From: Noviherbaspirillum galbum
GTDB lineage: Bacteria; Pseudomonadota; Gammaproteobacteria; Burkholderiales; Burkholderiaceae_D
Reading direction: 5' to 3'
DNA: 64,000 nucleotides
Assembly: GCF_010974945.1 (NCBI RefSeq)
Contig: NZ_JAAIVB010000085.1
Location: 186,001-250,000, forward strand
The notes beneath the pieces were generated by a model. It ran no database searches. It had not been told where the DNA came from and saw only the letters and a program-made list of their open reading frames with translations. Made by a program: the position numbers and the translations under genes. How positions within the stretch are numbered: the first letter of the stretch is position 1; each line of letters begins with the position of its first letter. Positions 52,855-61,051 of the stretch are shown piece after piece.

Positions 52855-52958
52855 AGGCCACATATTGAAAATCTTCAACACAGCGTGCAAACATCGTTCT
52901 TGCTTTCAAACCATGGTATTTTTGCGCTTGCTGCAGTGTCAATCGCTTACGGATTATT

Positions 52959-52971
52959 TCCACTATTTGGA
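52959..52971. promoter_or_regulatory. IclR box, copy 2 (next to the regulator start)
   Basis: Second exact copy of TCCACTATTTGGA, 117 bp from the first and just 7 bp upstream of the IclR ATG (52979). The location over the regulator's start fits autorepression. Confidence 0.65.
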
Positions 52972-52978
52972 CGTTCGG

Positions 52979-53749
52979 ATGGGTTCAACTCACGTACCTG
53001 GGGCACAAACCATCACCCGCGCCGTGCGCGCCTTGAAACTGATTGCCCAGCACGCACCCGGTGGCATGCGTCTCACGGACCTGGCGACCGAACTTGAACT
53101 GGAACGGCCCACCGCGCACCGGTTGCTGCAGGCGCTCATGAGCGAAGGCATGCTTGTCCGCGATGGCGCGTCGCGCCGTTACACCCTCGGCCCGCTCGTC
53201 TTTGAGCTCGGGCTGGCGTCAGCCCACCAGTTCAACCTGGGAGAGCTCTGCAGGCCCGTGCTGGAAGAGCTCGCCAGGCAGACACAAGATACGAGCTTCC
53301 TCTTCGTGAAGAGCGGCAACGATGCGGTTTGCCTGAGCAGGGTGCAGGGCACCTACCCCATCCAGACGCCAGCCGTCCCGGTCGGCAGCCGCCAGCCGCT
53401 TGGGGTAAGCGCGGGCGGATTGGCCCTGCTGAGTTGCTTGACAGACATGGAGGTAAGCCGCACGCTGGCGTCGATCGCTCCCCGGTTGAGCGTATATGGC
53501 GACCTCGACGTGGAAGAACTGCGCGCCCATTGCATGCGCGCCCGGGAACAAGGATTCGCATTCATCTCCAACAAGGCAGTGCCCGGCGTGAGCGCGGTCG
53601 GGCTGCCCATCCTGAGTTCGACCGGCAGCGCGATCGCGGCGATCACCGTCGCTGCAACCCAGGCGCGCATGACAGAGAAACGGGTCGCCGACATCCTGCC
53701 GTTGCTGCGTAGCGCCGCGGATCATATCGCGAGCCTGCTGCGGCAATGA
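52979..53749 (+). CDS. IclR family transcriptional regulator
   Basis: 256-aa regulator. The N-terminal winged helix (about 8-70) includes 'MRLTDLATELELERPTAHRLLQALMSEG', and the C-terminal effector domain (80-250) follows 'LGPLVFELGLASAHQFNLGELCRPVLEELA'. ATG 52979 is used; earlier Met codons in frame lie before the box and would add unlikely sequence. It is divergent from the hydrolase/asparaginase/MFS unit, which it probably controls together with its own expression. Confidence 0.92.
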   Translation: MGSTHVPGAQTITRAVRALKLIAQHAPGGMRLTDLATELELERPTAHRLLQALMSEGMLVRDGASRRYTLGPLVFELGLASAHQFNLGELCRPVLEELARQTQDTSFLFVKSGNDAVCLSRVQGTYPIQTPAVPVGSRQPLGVSAGGLALLSCLTDMEVSRTLASIAPRLSVYGDLDVEELRAHCMRAREQGFAFISNKAVPGVSAVGLPILSSTGSAIAAITVAATQARMTEKRVADILPLLRSAADHIASLLRQ

Positions 53750-53876
53750 ATGGGAAAGATGCACGGCTTGGCATTCCGCCCTGGCAGCGCCTGGTGTGGG
53801 CACCGGGCGCTGCCAGAGGCCGATCCGAAGTCCACGCCCTGCCTCTTCGACCAGAAGAGGCAGGGCAATTTGCGGA

Positions 53877-55766
53877 TTACGGATTCAGGCGCGTGATGCG
53901 GGTCGCCCAGTTACCCAGGGAGGTACGGGTGCCGCCGCAGCTTCCGAATGGGGCTGCCATGAATTGCGGTTCGGTGCAGGTCTGCGCAATGTATTCGTTG
54001 GCGATCCAGATCGACGTGCCATCGCTGGCGGCTGCGCCGTAGTCGCCCCAGCGCGGCCTGTCGCTGTATGGCAGGTAGCCGGAGAAGCCGTCCGCAGGAC
54101 CGACGCCGGCCTTGGCGATGTGCACGTCGCCTGCTCCCGTCAAGGCGTCGAGCGCGGCATAGGCGGCCGTCGGGAAGTGGTCATTGCCGACCAGGGTAAA
54201 GCCGATGACGCCGCGTCCCGACTCGGTGACAGCGATTGCCGGGTAGGTGACGTTGTTGCCGGCCATTGCGATCACTCCCTGCTTCGTCACCTTGGCGGAA
54301 TTCGGATTCACCACGTAATAGGCAATTCCCGCCCGGGCTTCCGTATCTCCGGCTATCTGTACCGCCGTTCCCAAGGCGCCCCAAAGCTTGCCGTTGGCGT
54401 AGAAAACCTGCTGCATGCGCGAGTCGCTGCTGTCGAGATCATAGATGGGATTGCTGGTGCGAGGCACGCCCAGCAGGGCGTTGCAGCCGTCGTTGTAAGC
54501 ATTGGCGATGCAGTCGCGCAACGGCGTGCTTCCTGCCTTCTGTTTCGCGGAAGGCGGCACGCCATAGGTGGCCACCGGCATGCCCGTGGCGGTCAGTTGC
54601 AGGGCGGGCGTGGCGGAGTCGATGCTCTGGGTATTGGTCAGCTTCCAGAGCACGATCTGGTTGGAGTTGCCGCTGTTTTCGAAGACCGCGAGCGAGCTCA
54701 GCATGAATTCCGTGCCGTTATTGTCGAGGTCATGCGTCAGGCTTTGCGCAGGCCATACGGTGAACCCCGGATAAGGCACGGAAGGATCGAAGGTATTGAA
54801 CAAGGCCACCGGGATGCCGCTTGCCCTGTTGGCCAGCGCCCGCTTCGACAGCGCATAGATCTGGGCGCCGTAAAAGCCATCTCCGAAGAGAGAGAATTCA
54901 TTGGTGGTGAGATAGATGGCATTCGCATCGACGCCGATGTGAGGATAATCGCCGAGGCAGGGGCCGCCGTCGCATTGATGATTGGGCGTGCCGTCGGTGC
55001 CATCGTTTTGCACGGGCAAGCGATAGATGATCCAGGGATCGAGCGGGCTCGCGGTGGTGCTGACCGCGATGTCGAGGTGATTCTTGCCCGACAGAGCGGA
55101 CGACGTGCCCACGCGGTCCAGCGTCAGCACGACATGAAACCAGCGCTGCGTGTCCTTGTCGAAAAGGCAGACCGGGTCTGTGATGGATGGACCGTATTTC
55201 GTCGGGGAGACGCCGCGGTTGATGGCTGGAATATAGCCATGGAATGAATTGAGATCGACGACGCCGGTAAGCGGATTGCCGTTTGCATCGAAGACCTGCA
55301 GCACATCGTTGACCGATTCCAGCACATAGCCATTGCCGGCGCAGAGTCCCTGGTCGGGAGGTTCGACGGTGAACTGATTGCCGTTGTTTGCGAGCCGCTG
55401 CTGGCGCAGGTTGAGACCGTCGAAGCTTGACACGACTTCGGGATTCGACTTGGCCCTGCCAGAAGAATTCGTGGAACTGCCCGTGCCGACATGCTTGGCG
55501 ATCGAACGATTGATGACGCGTCCGCCCACGATCGGTTTGCCGCCGCTTCCGCGCAGGTCGGTGCCGTCCACATCGACGGTGCTGTCGAGTTCCGTTGCCT
55601 GTACGCCGGTGTCCGCGCCGTTGGCGGACAGAGGCATGCTGCTGACGATACCGGGACTAAGTCGAATGATCGTCGCGGAGGCGGCCTGCGCCATCTGAGG
55701 CGCGAGAAGTAACAGGCTGATGCTCCCAAAGACAGACAGTAACCTGCGAATGCGAATTTTCTGCAT
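53877..55766 (-). CDS. large secreted protein of unknown function
   Basis: 629-aa protein with a signal peptide (VFGSISLLLLAPQMAQA, cleavage near 29). The middle region contains 'VEPPDQGLCAGNGYVLESVNDVLQVFDANGN', 'DYPHIGVDANAIYLTTNEF' and 'DYGAAASDGTSIWIANEYI', several Gly-Asp motifs typical of beta-propeller blades, and several Cys pairs. It may be a propeller-type extracellular protein; no catalytic motif was recognised. Start chosen at MQKIRIRRLLS (55766); an upstream in-frame ATG would precede the basic n-region. Confidence 0.8.
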   Translation of the reverse strand: MQKIRIRRLLSVFGSISLLLLAPQMAQAASATIIRLSPGIVSSMPLSANGADTGVQATELDSTVDVDGTDLRGSGGKPIVGGRVINRSIAKHVGTGSSTNSSGRAKSNPEVVSSFDGLNLRQQRLANNGNQFTVEPPDQGLCAGNGYVLESVNDVLQVFDANGNPLTGVVDLNSFHGYIPAINRGVSPTKYGPSITDPVCLFDKDTQRWFHVVLTLDRVGTSSALSGKNHLDIAVSTTASPLDPWIIYRLPVQNDGTDGTPNHQCDGGPCLGDYPHIGVDANAIYLTTNEFSLFGDGFYGAQIYALSKRALANRASGIPVALFNTFDPSVPYPGFTVWPAQSLTHDLDNNGTEFMLSSLAVFENSGNSNQIVLWKLTNTQSIDSATPALQLTATGMPVATYGVPPSAKQKAGSTPLRDCIANAYNDGCNALLGVPRTSNPIYDLDSSDSRMQQVFYANGKLWGALGTAVQIAGDTEARAGIAYYVVNPNSAKVTKQGVIAMAGNNVTYPAIAVTESGRGVIGFTLVGNDHFPTAAYAALDALTGAGDVHIAKAGVGPADGFSGYLPYSDRPRWGDYGAAASDGTSIWIANEYIAQTCTEPQFMAAPFGSCGGTRTSLGNWATRITRLNP

Positions 55767-55827
55767 GTTTCGTCTCCATGTTGTGAGAGCGACGCTTGTC
55801 GGGATGTCGCCTATCCGAGCAGGCCCA

Positions 55828-55852
55828 AACATCTCCATGCGAATGAGATGTT
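55828..55852. promoter_or_regulatory. dyad upstream of the secreted 629-aa protein
   Basis: AACATCTC and GAGATGTT form a perfect 8-bp inverted repeat around a 9-bp centre, 61 bp upstream of the start at 55766. Placement suggests an operator or a promoter-proximal stem. Confidence 0.45.
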
Positions 55853-56009
55853 AATCAAATAACAATGGCCGAAGTGTGTTGAGCTGTTGAGTAAAGTCAT
55901 CCCTGATACGCAATGTTTTCGCGGCAATGTCGCGAGCGCAACGAATGGGCTGACAATGATGCAGCGAAGAACTGATTGGTCGGGTTGAGCGAGGTTGGCG
56001 AGGCGACAA

Positions 56010-57080
56010 TCAGTCCCGCGCAGGCGGTGGGGAATCAGTCGGCGCCGGCGGCTGCGCGGCATCGATCCGCACGAGAATGATCTTGATTGCCGCGATGACC
56101 GGCACCGACAGGAAAACCCCGGCGATGCCGCCGAGCTCCTCTCCGGCCACCAGGCCAAGAATCACCATGAGGGAGGAAATCTCGACGCCTTTGCCCATGA
56201 GGTAAGGCGCCAGTGCGTAATCTTGCATCAGCCGGTAACCGATGATGAAGGCAAGCACCCAAAGCGTGTGCGGGAAGCCGCTGAAGAGGCAGGTGACGAT
56301 GATGGCGGCGGCGGCAGTCAACGGCCCCACCACGGGGATGACTTCCAGCAGCGCCGCCGCGCCGGCGAGAAGGGCGGCATAGGGCACGCCGAAGGCAGCC
56401 AGCGCCAGCCCATAGACGAGCAATGTGGCAAGCGCCAGCAGGATCAACGCCCGCACGTAGCTCGATAGCAGCACGTTCAGGTCGCCAGAGATGGCCACCC
56501 ACAGCTTGCTGCTCGAGCGGCTAAGGCCGGCCTGTATCCGCTCGGCGATGCGCGGTCCCTCCTTGATGAGCAGAAAGCTGAGTATCGGGACGAGTACCAG
56601 GTAAATCAGGTTGCCGGCCGTGTGCATGACGACCGTGCCGAACTGCTGGGCGAATGGCAACGCCTGCCCCGTGCCTGCGCGCAACTGCTCGCTGATGAAG
56701 GCAGCCAGGCGGTCACGCTGCGTATCGAGGAAATCGGGCAAGGGTATACGCCGCGACAGATTGTGCGGGTCGAGCAGGGTAGGCAATTGCGTCGCGAGCC
56801 GGCTTGCCTCGTCCACGATCTGGTTGCCGACCACGGCGCCGGCCACGGTAATGACCCCGAATACCAGGAAGAACGAAAGGGCCAGCGTGGCGGTCCGTGG
56901 AAAGCGCCGCGGCGTATGGCGGTCGACCAGGCGAACCAGCGGAAACAGCAGGTAGGCGAAGAACACGGAAAATACGATCAGCAGGATGGTGGTGCGGATC
57001 GCATAGACGAGATACAGCCCGAGGCCAACCAGGAAGACCGTCCAGGCGATTTTTGCGGCGCGGGGGTCGATGCCAAACAT
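56010..57080 (-). CDS. AI-2E family transporter
   Basis: 356-aa permease of the AI-2E (PerM/TqsA) family. The first two helices 'WTVFLVGLGLYLVYAIRTTILLIVFSVFFAYLLFPLV', the amphipathic middle segment and 'LGLVAGEELGGIAGVFLSVPVIAAIKIILV' at the C-terminus are typical; about eight helices. Substrate in most members is unknown; the family name is historical. ATG 57080 (MFGIDPRAAK) is used because the frame before it has no such pattern. The tail is Pro/Ala-rich. Confidence 0.9.
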   Translation of the reverse strand: MFGIDPRAAKIAWTVFLVGLGLYLVYAIRTTILLIVFSVFFAYLLFPLVRLVDRHTPRRFPRTATLALSFFLVFGVITVAGAVVGNQIVDEASRLATQLPTLLDPHNLSRRIPLPDFLDTQRDRLAAFISEQLRAGTGQALPFAQQFGTVVMHTAGNLIYLVLVPILSFLLIKEGPRIAERIQAGLSRSSSKLWVAISGDLNVLLSSYVRALILLALATLLVYGLALAAFGVPYAALLAGAAALLEVIPVVGPLTAAAAIIVTCLFSGFPHTLWVLAFIIGYRLMQDYALAPYLMGKGVEISSLMVILGLVAGEELGGIAGVFLSVPVIAAIKIILVRIDAAQPPAPTDSPPPARD

Positions 57081-57224
57081 GGGATTCTCGCTGAATGCCT
57101 TCGGTGTCCAAGGAGTAAAAGCTGCTTCTGCCAACATCGGGGGTTCGGCACACCGGCACGGCGTAAAGACGGCCGGTGGGCGTACTGCGCCCACCGGCCT
57201 CCCTGCTTGCGACCTGGTGCCCGC

Positions 57225-58751
57225 TTATCGTCTCAATGCGATGAAGCCTGCGATGATCGATTGACCGTTGCTGGCATTCAATGTGAAGGTGCCGCCGGCT
57301 TCCGCCGGTCCCGCCCCCGCCACGGGCCCGAAGAAGCGGCCGCCCATCCCGCCGTTCATCTGGCCGCTGGCTGCCGTGCCTGTCATGTAGTTGGCGACAT
57401 TGCTGGCGGTGGCGCCAAATCCGGCGGTCATCGTCAGCGCGACCGGCAACGAGGCGGTAGAACTGTCGTCGGGAACCGGGTTGCTCACAGCGATCGTTGC
57501 CTGGCGCGTACCAAAGTCGACGGTCACCGTCGCGTCAGCCCGGAAGGGAGTCGGGTCCGCGCTGCCATTGGGCGTGTACCAGCCGCGCACGACACCGACG
57601 TAATTGGCCGTGCCGGTTGCGGGCACGCTTGCAGGCGGCGTCACGTCGCCATAGCTGACCAGGCCGCGCCGGTTCTGGTTGTGCTCGTTCGTGGTGTTCC
57701 ACTCGACGATATTGACGCCATCCTGGGTCACCCAGCGGGTGAGGTTCGCGTAGCGATAACCAAAGTTGTCCAGGCTGCGGTATCCCTTCGCACCGGGGAA
57801 AGGCACGCCAGGCCCGGTCGCGCCGGTAAGGTAAGCCGGCGTGCCGTTCGCCGCCGGCTGGTCGTTTCCGGCATGGATGTCGCCATCCTCATGCAACCGG
57901 TCGGCGCGCAGCACGTCCGGCTCGGTACCTCCCGCGCGCCAGTCGCCGGAAGCGATCTGGGGCGCGCTGGCTTCCGTCGTCGCGCAGGACGCTGCCGGCA
58001 CGTCGCTCGGGCAGCGCGATGGCGCGGTGCGCGGGAAGTAATGGTTGTTGGCGTAGTTGGCCTGGGTTGCGGCAGCTCCCTTGGTGGCATAGTCATAGAA
58101 GCCGAGATCCGTGCTGGCCGGCAGGGCGCCGACCACGACCGCGCCATTGGCGCCCAAGGTCACTCTTCCCTGGGTGGCCAGGAAGTTTTCGATGATAGGC
58201 GGACGTTCAGTCTTGCCATCCCAGCTGATGCCGAGGTTGCTCAGCAGGAGCGTCGTGCCGCTGGGCAGCGCGTTGGCATCCTTGGCCACGCGCATTTCCA
58301 CGATGCCGCCGCTCGCCGGCGCATAGCCGGTCGCGCTTGCCACATTCGGGTTCGGCGTGGCGAGATCGCTGGTCGATTTGCCATAGGCATAGACGCCGGA
58401 GCTCGTCAGGGTGACGCCGTTTTCCGTACGAAGCGGCGCGCTGCCGCTGCATTGATAGCTGCCGCCATCTGGACATGACATCGTGACGACGGCCGAGGCC
58501 GGCAGCGCGGCGGGCAGGGCGGCTTGCGCCGGTGTCGTCGTGCCTGTGCCGGTACCTGTACCGGTGCCGGTGGTTGTGCCGGTACCTGTGCCAGTGCTGG
58601 TGCCAGCGCCGGTCCCGGTGCTGGAGGTGCCGGTACCGGGATCATTCGTGGCGATGGTGGTTCCGCCGCCACCGCCTCCACCGCCGCCGCACGCGGTGAA
58701 AGCGAAAGAAACGGCAATGGACATCAACGTGAGTTGCAGGTGCCTGACCAT
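57225..58751 (-). CDS. lipoprotein with Gly/Thr-rich linker
   Basis: 508-aa exported protein. Lipobox FTAC at residues 17-20, followed by a polyglycine run and a Thr/Gly/Ser linker of about 55 residues (repeats of GTGT and GTST), then a globular part from 'AVVTMSCPDGGSYQC'. The start at ATG 58751 is chosen because AAGGAG ends 7 bp before it; an ATG two codons earlier is too close. The body has Trp-containing beta segments such as 'NFGYRYANLTRWVTQDGVNIVEWN'. Function unknown; it may display a domain at the outer membrane. Confidence 0.8.
   Translation of the reverse strand: MVRHLQLTLMSIAVSFAFTACGGGGGGGGGTTIATNDPGTGTSSTGTGAGTSTGTGTGTTTGTGTGTGTGTTTPAQAALPAALPASAVVTMSCPDGGSYQCSGSAPLRTENGVTLTSSGVYAYGKSTSDLATPNPNVASATGYAPASGGIVEMRVAKDANALPSGTTLLLSNLGISWDGKTERPPIIENFLATQGRVTLGANGAVVVGALPASTDLGFYDYATKGAAATQANYANNHYFPRTAPSRCPSDVPAASCATTEASAPQIASGDWRAGGTEPDVLRADRLHEDGDIHAGNDQPAANGTPAYLTGATGPGVPFPGAKGYRSLDNFGYRYANLTRWVTQDGVNIVEWNTTNEHNQNRRGLVSYGDVTPPASVPATGTANYVGVVRGWYTPNGSADPTPFRADATVTVDFGTRQATIAVSNPVPDDSSTASLPVALTMTAGFGATASNVANYMTGTAASGQMNGGMGGRFFGPVAGAGPAEAGGTFTLNASNGQSIIAGFIALRR
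58526..58650. repeat. imperfect repeats encoding the Gly/Thr linker
   Basis: Short near-repeats of the type GGTACCTGTGCC and GGTGCCGGT are iterated through about 120 bp of the lipoprotein gene. The repeat unit varies but keeps the reading frame in multiples of three. Slippage could change linker length. Confidence 0.55.
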
Positions 58752-59241
58752 GGGCATTCTCCTTGGAATCGATAGCTCAGACCGGGTGTTCCATCAGGAA
58801 CAGCACAGTTCGTGACAATGTAGCTTTCCATGCCGACATTGCCTTTGTGATGGATCGCATTCCCTTAGGCGGCTCATTGACACGGGTCTTGGATTTTTCA
58901 AGCTATATACCGATCCGTCGTTCCTCCATGCAACGGCTAAAGCGTCTGATACGTCTTGCAAATCCAGTGCCCGCCCAAAGTCCCGACATCGGCTGCAGGC
59001 AACGATTACCCACCGGAAATCAAGTGGAGTCAACAAGTCCGGATTCGTGGTGCGAGCGCAGCTGACGACCCGGCAGCATTCACATGCGGTCAAGGTAGTC
59101 GAAAGACATGCGTGGATAACGCAGCCGCTGCCGGCCGGTTCAACAGATGAAATTCCCATCTGGGCGGGAATGCCGGCAGGCAGGTGCGGACAATGGTGGG
59201 CGCGTCTTGGGTTGTCGAATTCGTCGCAGCATCGCGTCCAA
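58752..59241. other. 490-bp region without gene
   Basis: Between the lipoprotein start and the cupredoxin stop. It contains the likely promoter region of the lipoprotein gene; only short frames with non-protein-like composition are open. A weak stem ATTCCC...GGGAAT occurs near 59150-59170 and may be part of the cupredoxin transcript's 3' end. Confidence 0.6.
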
Positions 59242-59619
59242 TCAGGCCGCCACGATCAACTTGCCATTCATCTCTTCATGCCCGCTGCCGCAGAAGTTGT
59301 CGCACAAGAAATCATAGGTGCCGGCCTTCTCAAACATCAGCGGTATCCTGGTAATCCGGCCTGGCGCCAGGTCAATGCGCATCTTCAGATCGGGGATATT
59401 GAAGCCATGCATGAAGTCGACAGCCATGACTTCCAGGACCACCGATTCACCCTTGCGCAGATGAATTGGATTGGGAGAGAACTGGAATTTTCTGGCGGTG
59501 ACCTGAATGATGCGCGGATTGCTGGACGGCGCATCCTGCGCAACGCTCAGCCGGCCGAGCAGCGATTGCCCGGCGCCTGCAAGCGCGGCGACGCATAGAT
59601 AACGTCTGGAGCGGTTCAT
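59242..59619 (-). CDS. exported cupredoxin with CuA-type ligand set
   Basis: 125-aa protein with a signal region (RRYLCVAALAGAGQSLLG) and a cupredoxin domain. The ligand pattern H71 (FMHGFN), C106-x3-C110-x3-H114-x2-M117 in CDNFCGSGHEEM is the full CuA set of cytochrome oxidase subunit II and NosZ. It lies one base after the Tat phosphoesterase gene and is the third gene of the ECF-linked operon. It probably carries electrons with the cytochrome c of the same operon. Confidence 0.88.
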   Translation of the reverse strand: MNRSRRYLCVAALAGAGQSLLGRLSVAQDAPSSNPRIIQVTARKFQFSPNPIHLRKGESVVLEVMAVDFMHGFNIPDLKMRIDLAPGRITRIPLMFEKAGTYDFLCDNFCGSGHEEMNGKLIVAA

Positions 59620-59620
59620 G

Positions 59621-60520
59621 TCACACCTTCACGACAGGGAACTCGGCAATTTCGTATGCCGCGGATATGGGTTTCGCCTCCACTTCGCGAAAGCCAAGAC
59701 CCTTGAATGGCTTGGTGGCATCCCATGCAAGAGGCGTGCGCTTGTCCTGCGATCCTGGCGAAGGTAGCGGAAATACGAGCGACTTCGCGGCATGATGTGC
59801 GATATGGCCGGTCATCCGATGATGTTCCTGATGAATGTGCCCATAGAACACCGTCACGTTCGCGAAAGGCATCAGCAGTTCGACGGCCTTGTCGCCGTCG
59901 CGCGTGGCCCAGTCCCACTTCGGCACGAGATCGAATAGCGGCCTGTGCGTGAAGACCACGATCGGCGCCTGCCTGTCGCGAGACGAAAGGTCCTGGCGCA
60001 GCCAATCAAGCTGGCTATCGCCGATCCTTGCCCCAGGGTCGGAGACATTGTCGAGCACGATGAAATGCACTCCCTTGTGATCGAATGTGTAATGGGTCGG
60101 TCCGAAGAATTCTTTGAATGCGGCACCGAAGTCAAGCGATGCATCGTGCTCTCCCGGCATGAAGTGCATCGTCCTGATGTTCAGCTTGCTGACAATGTCT
60201 TTGAATTCCGCCAGGCGCCGGCGTCGCTCTTTTGGGTCGTCCGTCGTATGCGTTAGGTCGCCGGTGAATACGACGAAGTCGGGTGGCGTCGACAGCATGT
60301 TTACCGCTTCAACCGCCATGGGCAGCGTATGCGCGGCTTCTGGATTTGCGTCCCCGGCGTATCCCCAATGGCTGTCGGACAGTTGAACGAAATAAAAGTC
60401 GTCCTCGCCTGTCATGGGCGTGCCGGGTACGCCTGCCAGGCTTGGCCGATAGAAGGCGCTTAGGAAAGCTGCGCCGCCGCCGACGGCGGCCAGCCTTAGG
60501 AATTCCCTGCGATCGATCAT
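59621..60520 (-). CDS. Tat-exported metallophosphoesterase
   Basis: 299-aa calcineurin-like phosphoesterase. The N-terminus MIDRREFLRLAAVGGGAAFL is a Tat signal. Metal ligands are D49 and H51 (LSDSH), D88 (TGDLTH), GEHD (123-126), FTHRP and GHIHQEHH. The usual GNHD is changed to GEHD, where Asn normally binds metal. A start at 60520 gives AAGGAG at 6 bp; 60523 is the other possibility. It lies between the cytochrome c gene (20 bp upstream) and the cupredoxin. Confidence 0.88.
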   Translation of the reverse strand: MIDRREFLRLAAVGGGAAFLSAFYRPSLAGVPGTPMTGEDDFYFVQLSDSHWGYAGDANPEAAHTLPMAVEAVNMLSTPPDFVVFTGDLTHTTDDPKERRRRLAEFKDIVSKLNIRTMHFMPGEHDASLDFGAAFKEFFGPTHYTFDHKGVHFIVLDNVSDPGARIGDSQLDWLRQDLSSRDRQAPIVVFTHRPLFDLVPKWDWATRDGDKAVELLMPFANVTVFYGHIHQEHHRMTGHIAHHAAKSLVFPLPSPGSQDKRTPLAWDATKPFKGLGFREVEAKPISAAYEIAEFPVVKV

Positions 60521-60540
60521 CATGTTCTCCTTCAATGGAA

Positions 60541-60909
60541 TCAAGGTTGCCGCGTGAATTCGCGCAAATAGATAATGAGGTCGGCACGATCCGCAGCCGA
60601 TGGCACCTGGATGCCCATCTTTTGTCCGGGAACCAGCTTTTCCGGATCGCTCAGCCATCGGTCGAGCGTCGCGGCCGTCCAGATGATTGAGGATGACTTC
60701 AGCGCGGGAGAGTAGTCATAATCCGGCGCACTTCCTGCCTTGCGTCCGAACACGCCTTTGTGGGCTGGGCCAACGCCGTTGTAGTCGATGGAATGGCATC
60801 CCGCGCACAAGCTTTGATATAACGCCTGACCACGCAGCGCGTTTCCATTGGCATGAGCCAGGCTTGTACAGACGGCCAGCGTCATTCCAATACATATCCA
60901 GGTTTTCAT
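60541..60909 (-). CDS. class I cytochrome c
   Basis: 122-aa periplasmic monohaem cytochrome. Signal peptide MKTWICIGMTLAVCTSLAHA, haem-binding CAGCH (C35, C38, H39) and M98 in GQKMGIQVP as the sixth ligand. It resembles small c2-like cytochromes. The start at 60909 lies 34 bp downstream of the predicted transcription start of the minus-strand ECF promoter (60950-60976). It is the first gene of the three-gene unit. Confidence 0.92.
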   Translation of the reverse strand: MKTWICIGMTLAVCTSLAHANGNALRGQALYQSLCAGCHSIDYNGVGPAHKGVFGRKAGSAPDYDYSPALKSSSIIWTAATLDRWLSDPEKLVPGQKMGIQVPSAADRADLIIYLREFTRQP

Positions 60910-60949
60910 TGCCCTTCCTTTCGTCGTGTACCATGCCCCCATGCTGTAA

Positions 60950-60976
60950 AACCCGGAAGCGCCCGTCGTTATTCCC
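60950..60976 (-). promoter_or_regulatory. ECF-type promoter for the cytochrome c operon
   Basis: On the minus strand GGGAAT (60976-60971), exactly 18 bases, then GTT (60952-60950). This is the SigR-like GGGAAT-N18-GTT pattern. It lies 41 bp upstream of the cytochrome c start codon. A parallel site faces the sigma gene. Confidence 0.7.
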
Positions 60977-60996
60977 ATCGACGCGCAAAATATTTC

Positions 60997-61023
60997 GGGA
61001 ATAAAGTCGCTGCAAGACGAGTC
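60997..61023 (+). promoter_or_regulatory. ECF-type promoter for the sigma/anti-sigma operon
   Basis: GGGAAT (60997-61002), 18 bases, GTC (61021-61023), facing the sigma gene start at 61052. It repeats the GGGAAT-N18-GT pattern of the divergent promoter, as expected for autoregulation by the encoded ECF sigma factor. Confidence 0.65.
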
Positions 61024-61051
61024 CTGCACCCTGACATGGGGAAAAAACCGG

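Noticed and set aside
58526-58650. Repeat region in the lipoprotein gene as a CRISPR or satellite array
   Set aside because: The repeats are in frame and encode a Gly/Thr linker.
58878-58910. TTGACA with downstream TATA-like bases as a plus-strand sigma-70 promoter
   Set aside because: Spacing to any acceptable -10 is 19 bp or more and no gene follows in that direction.
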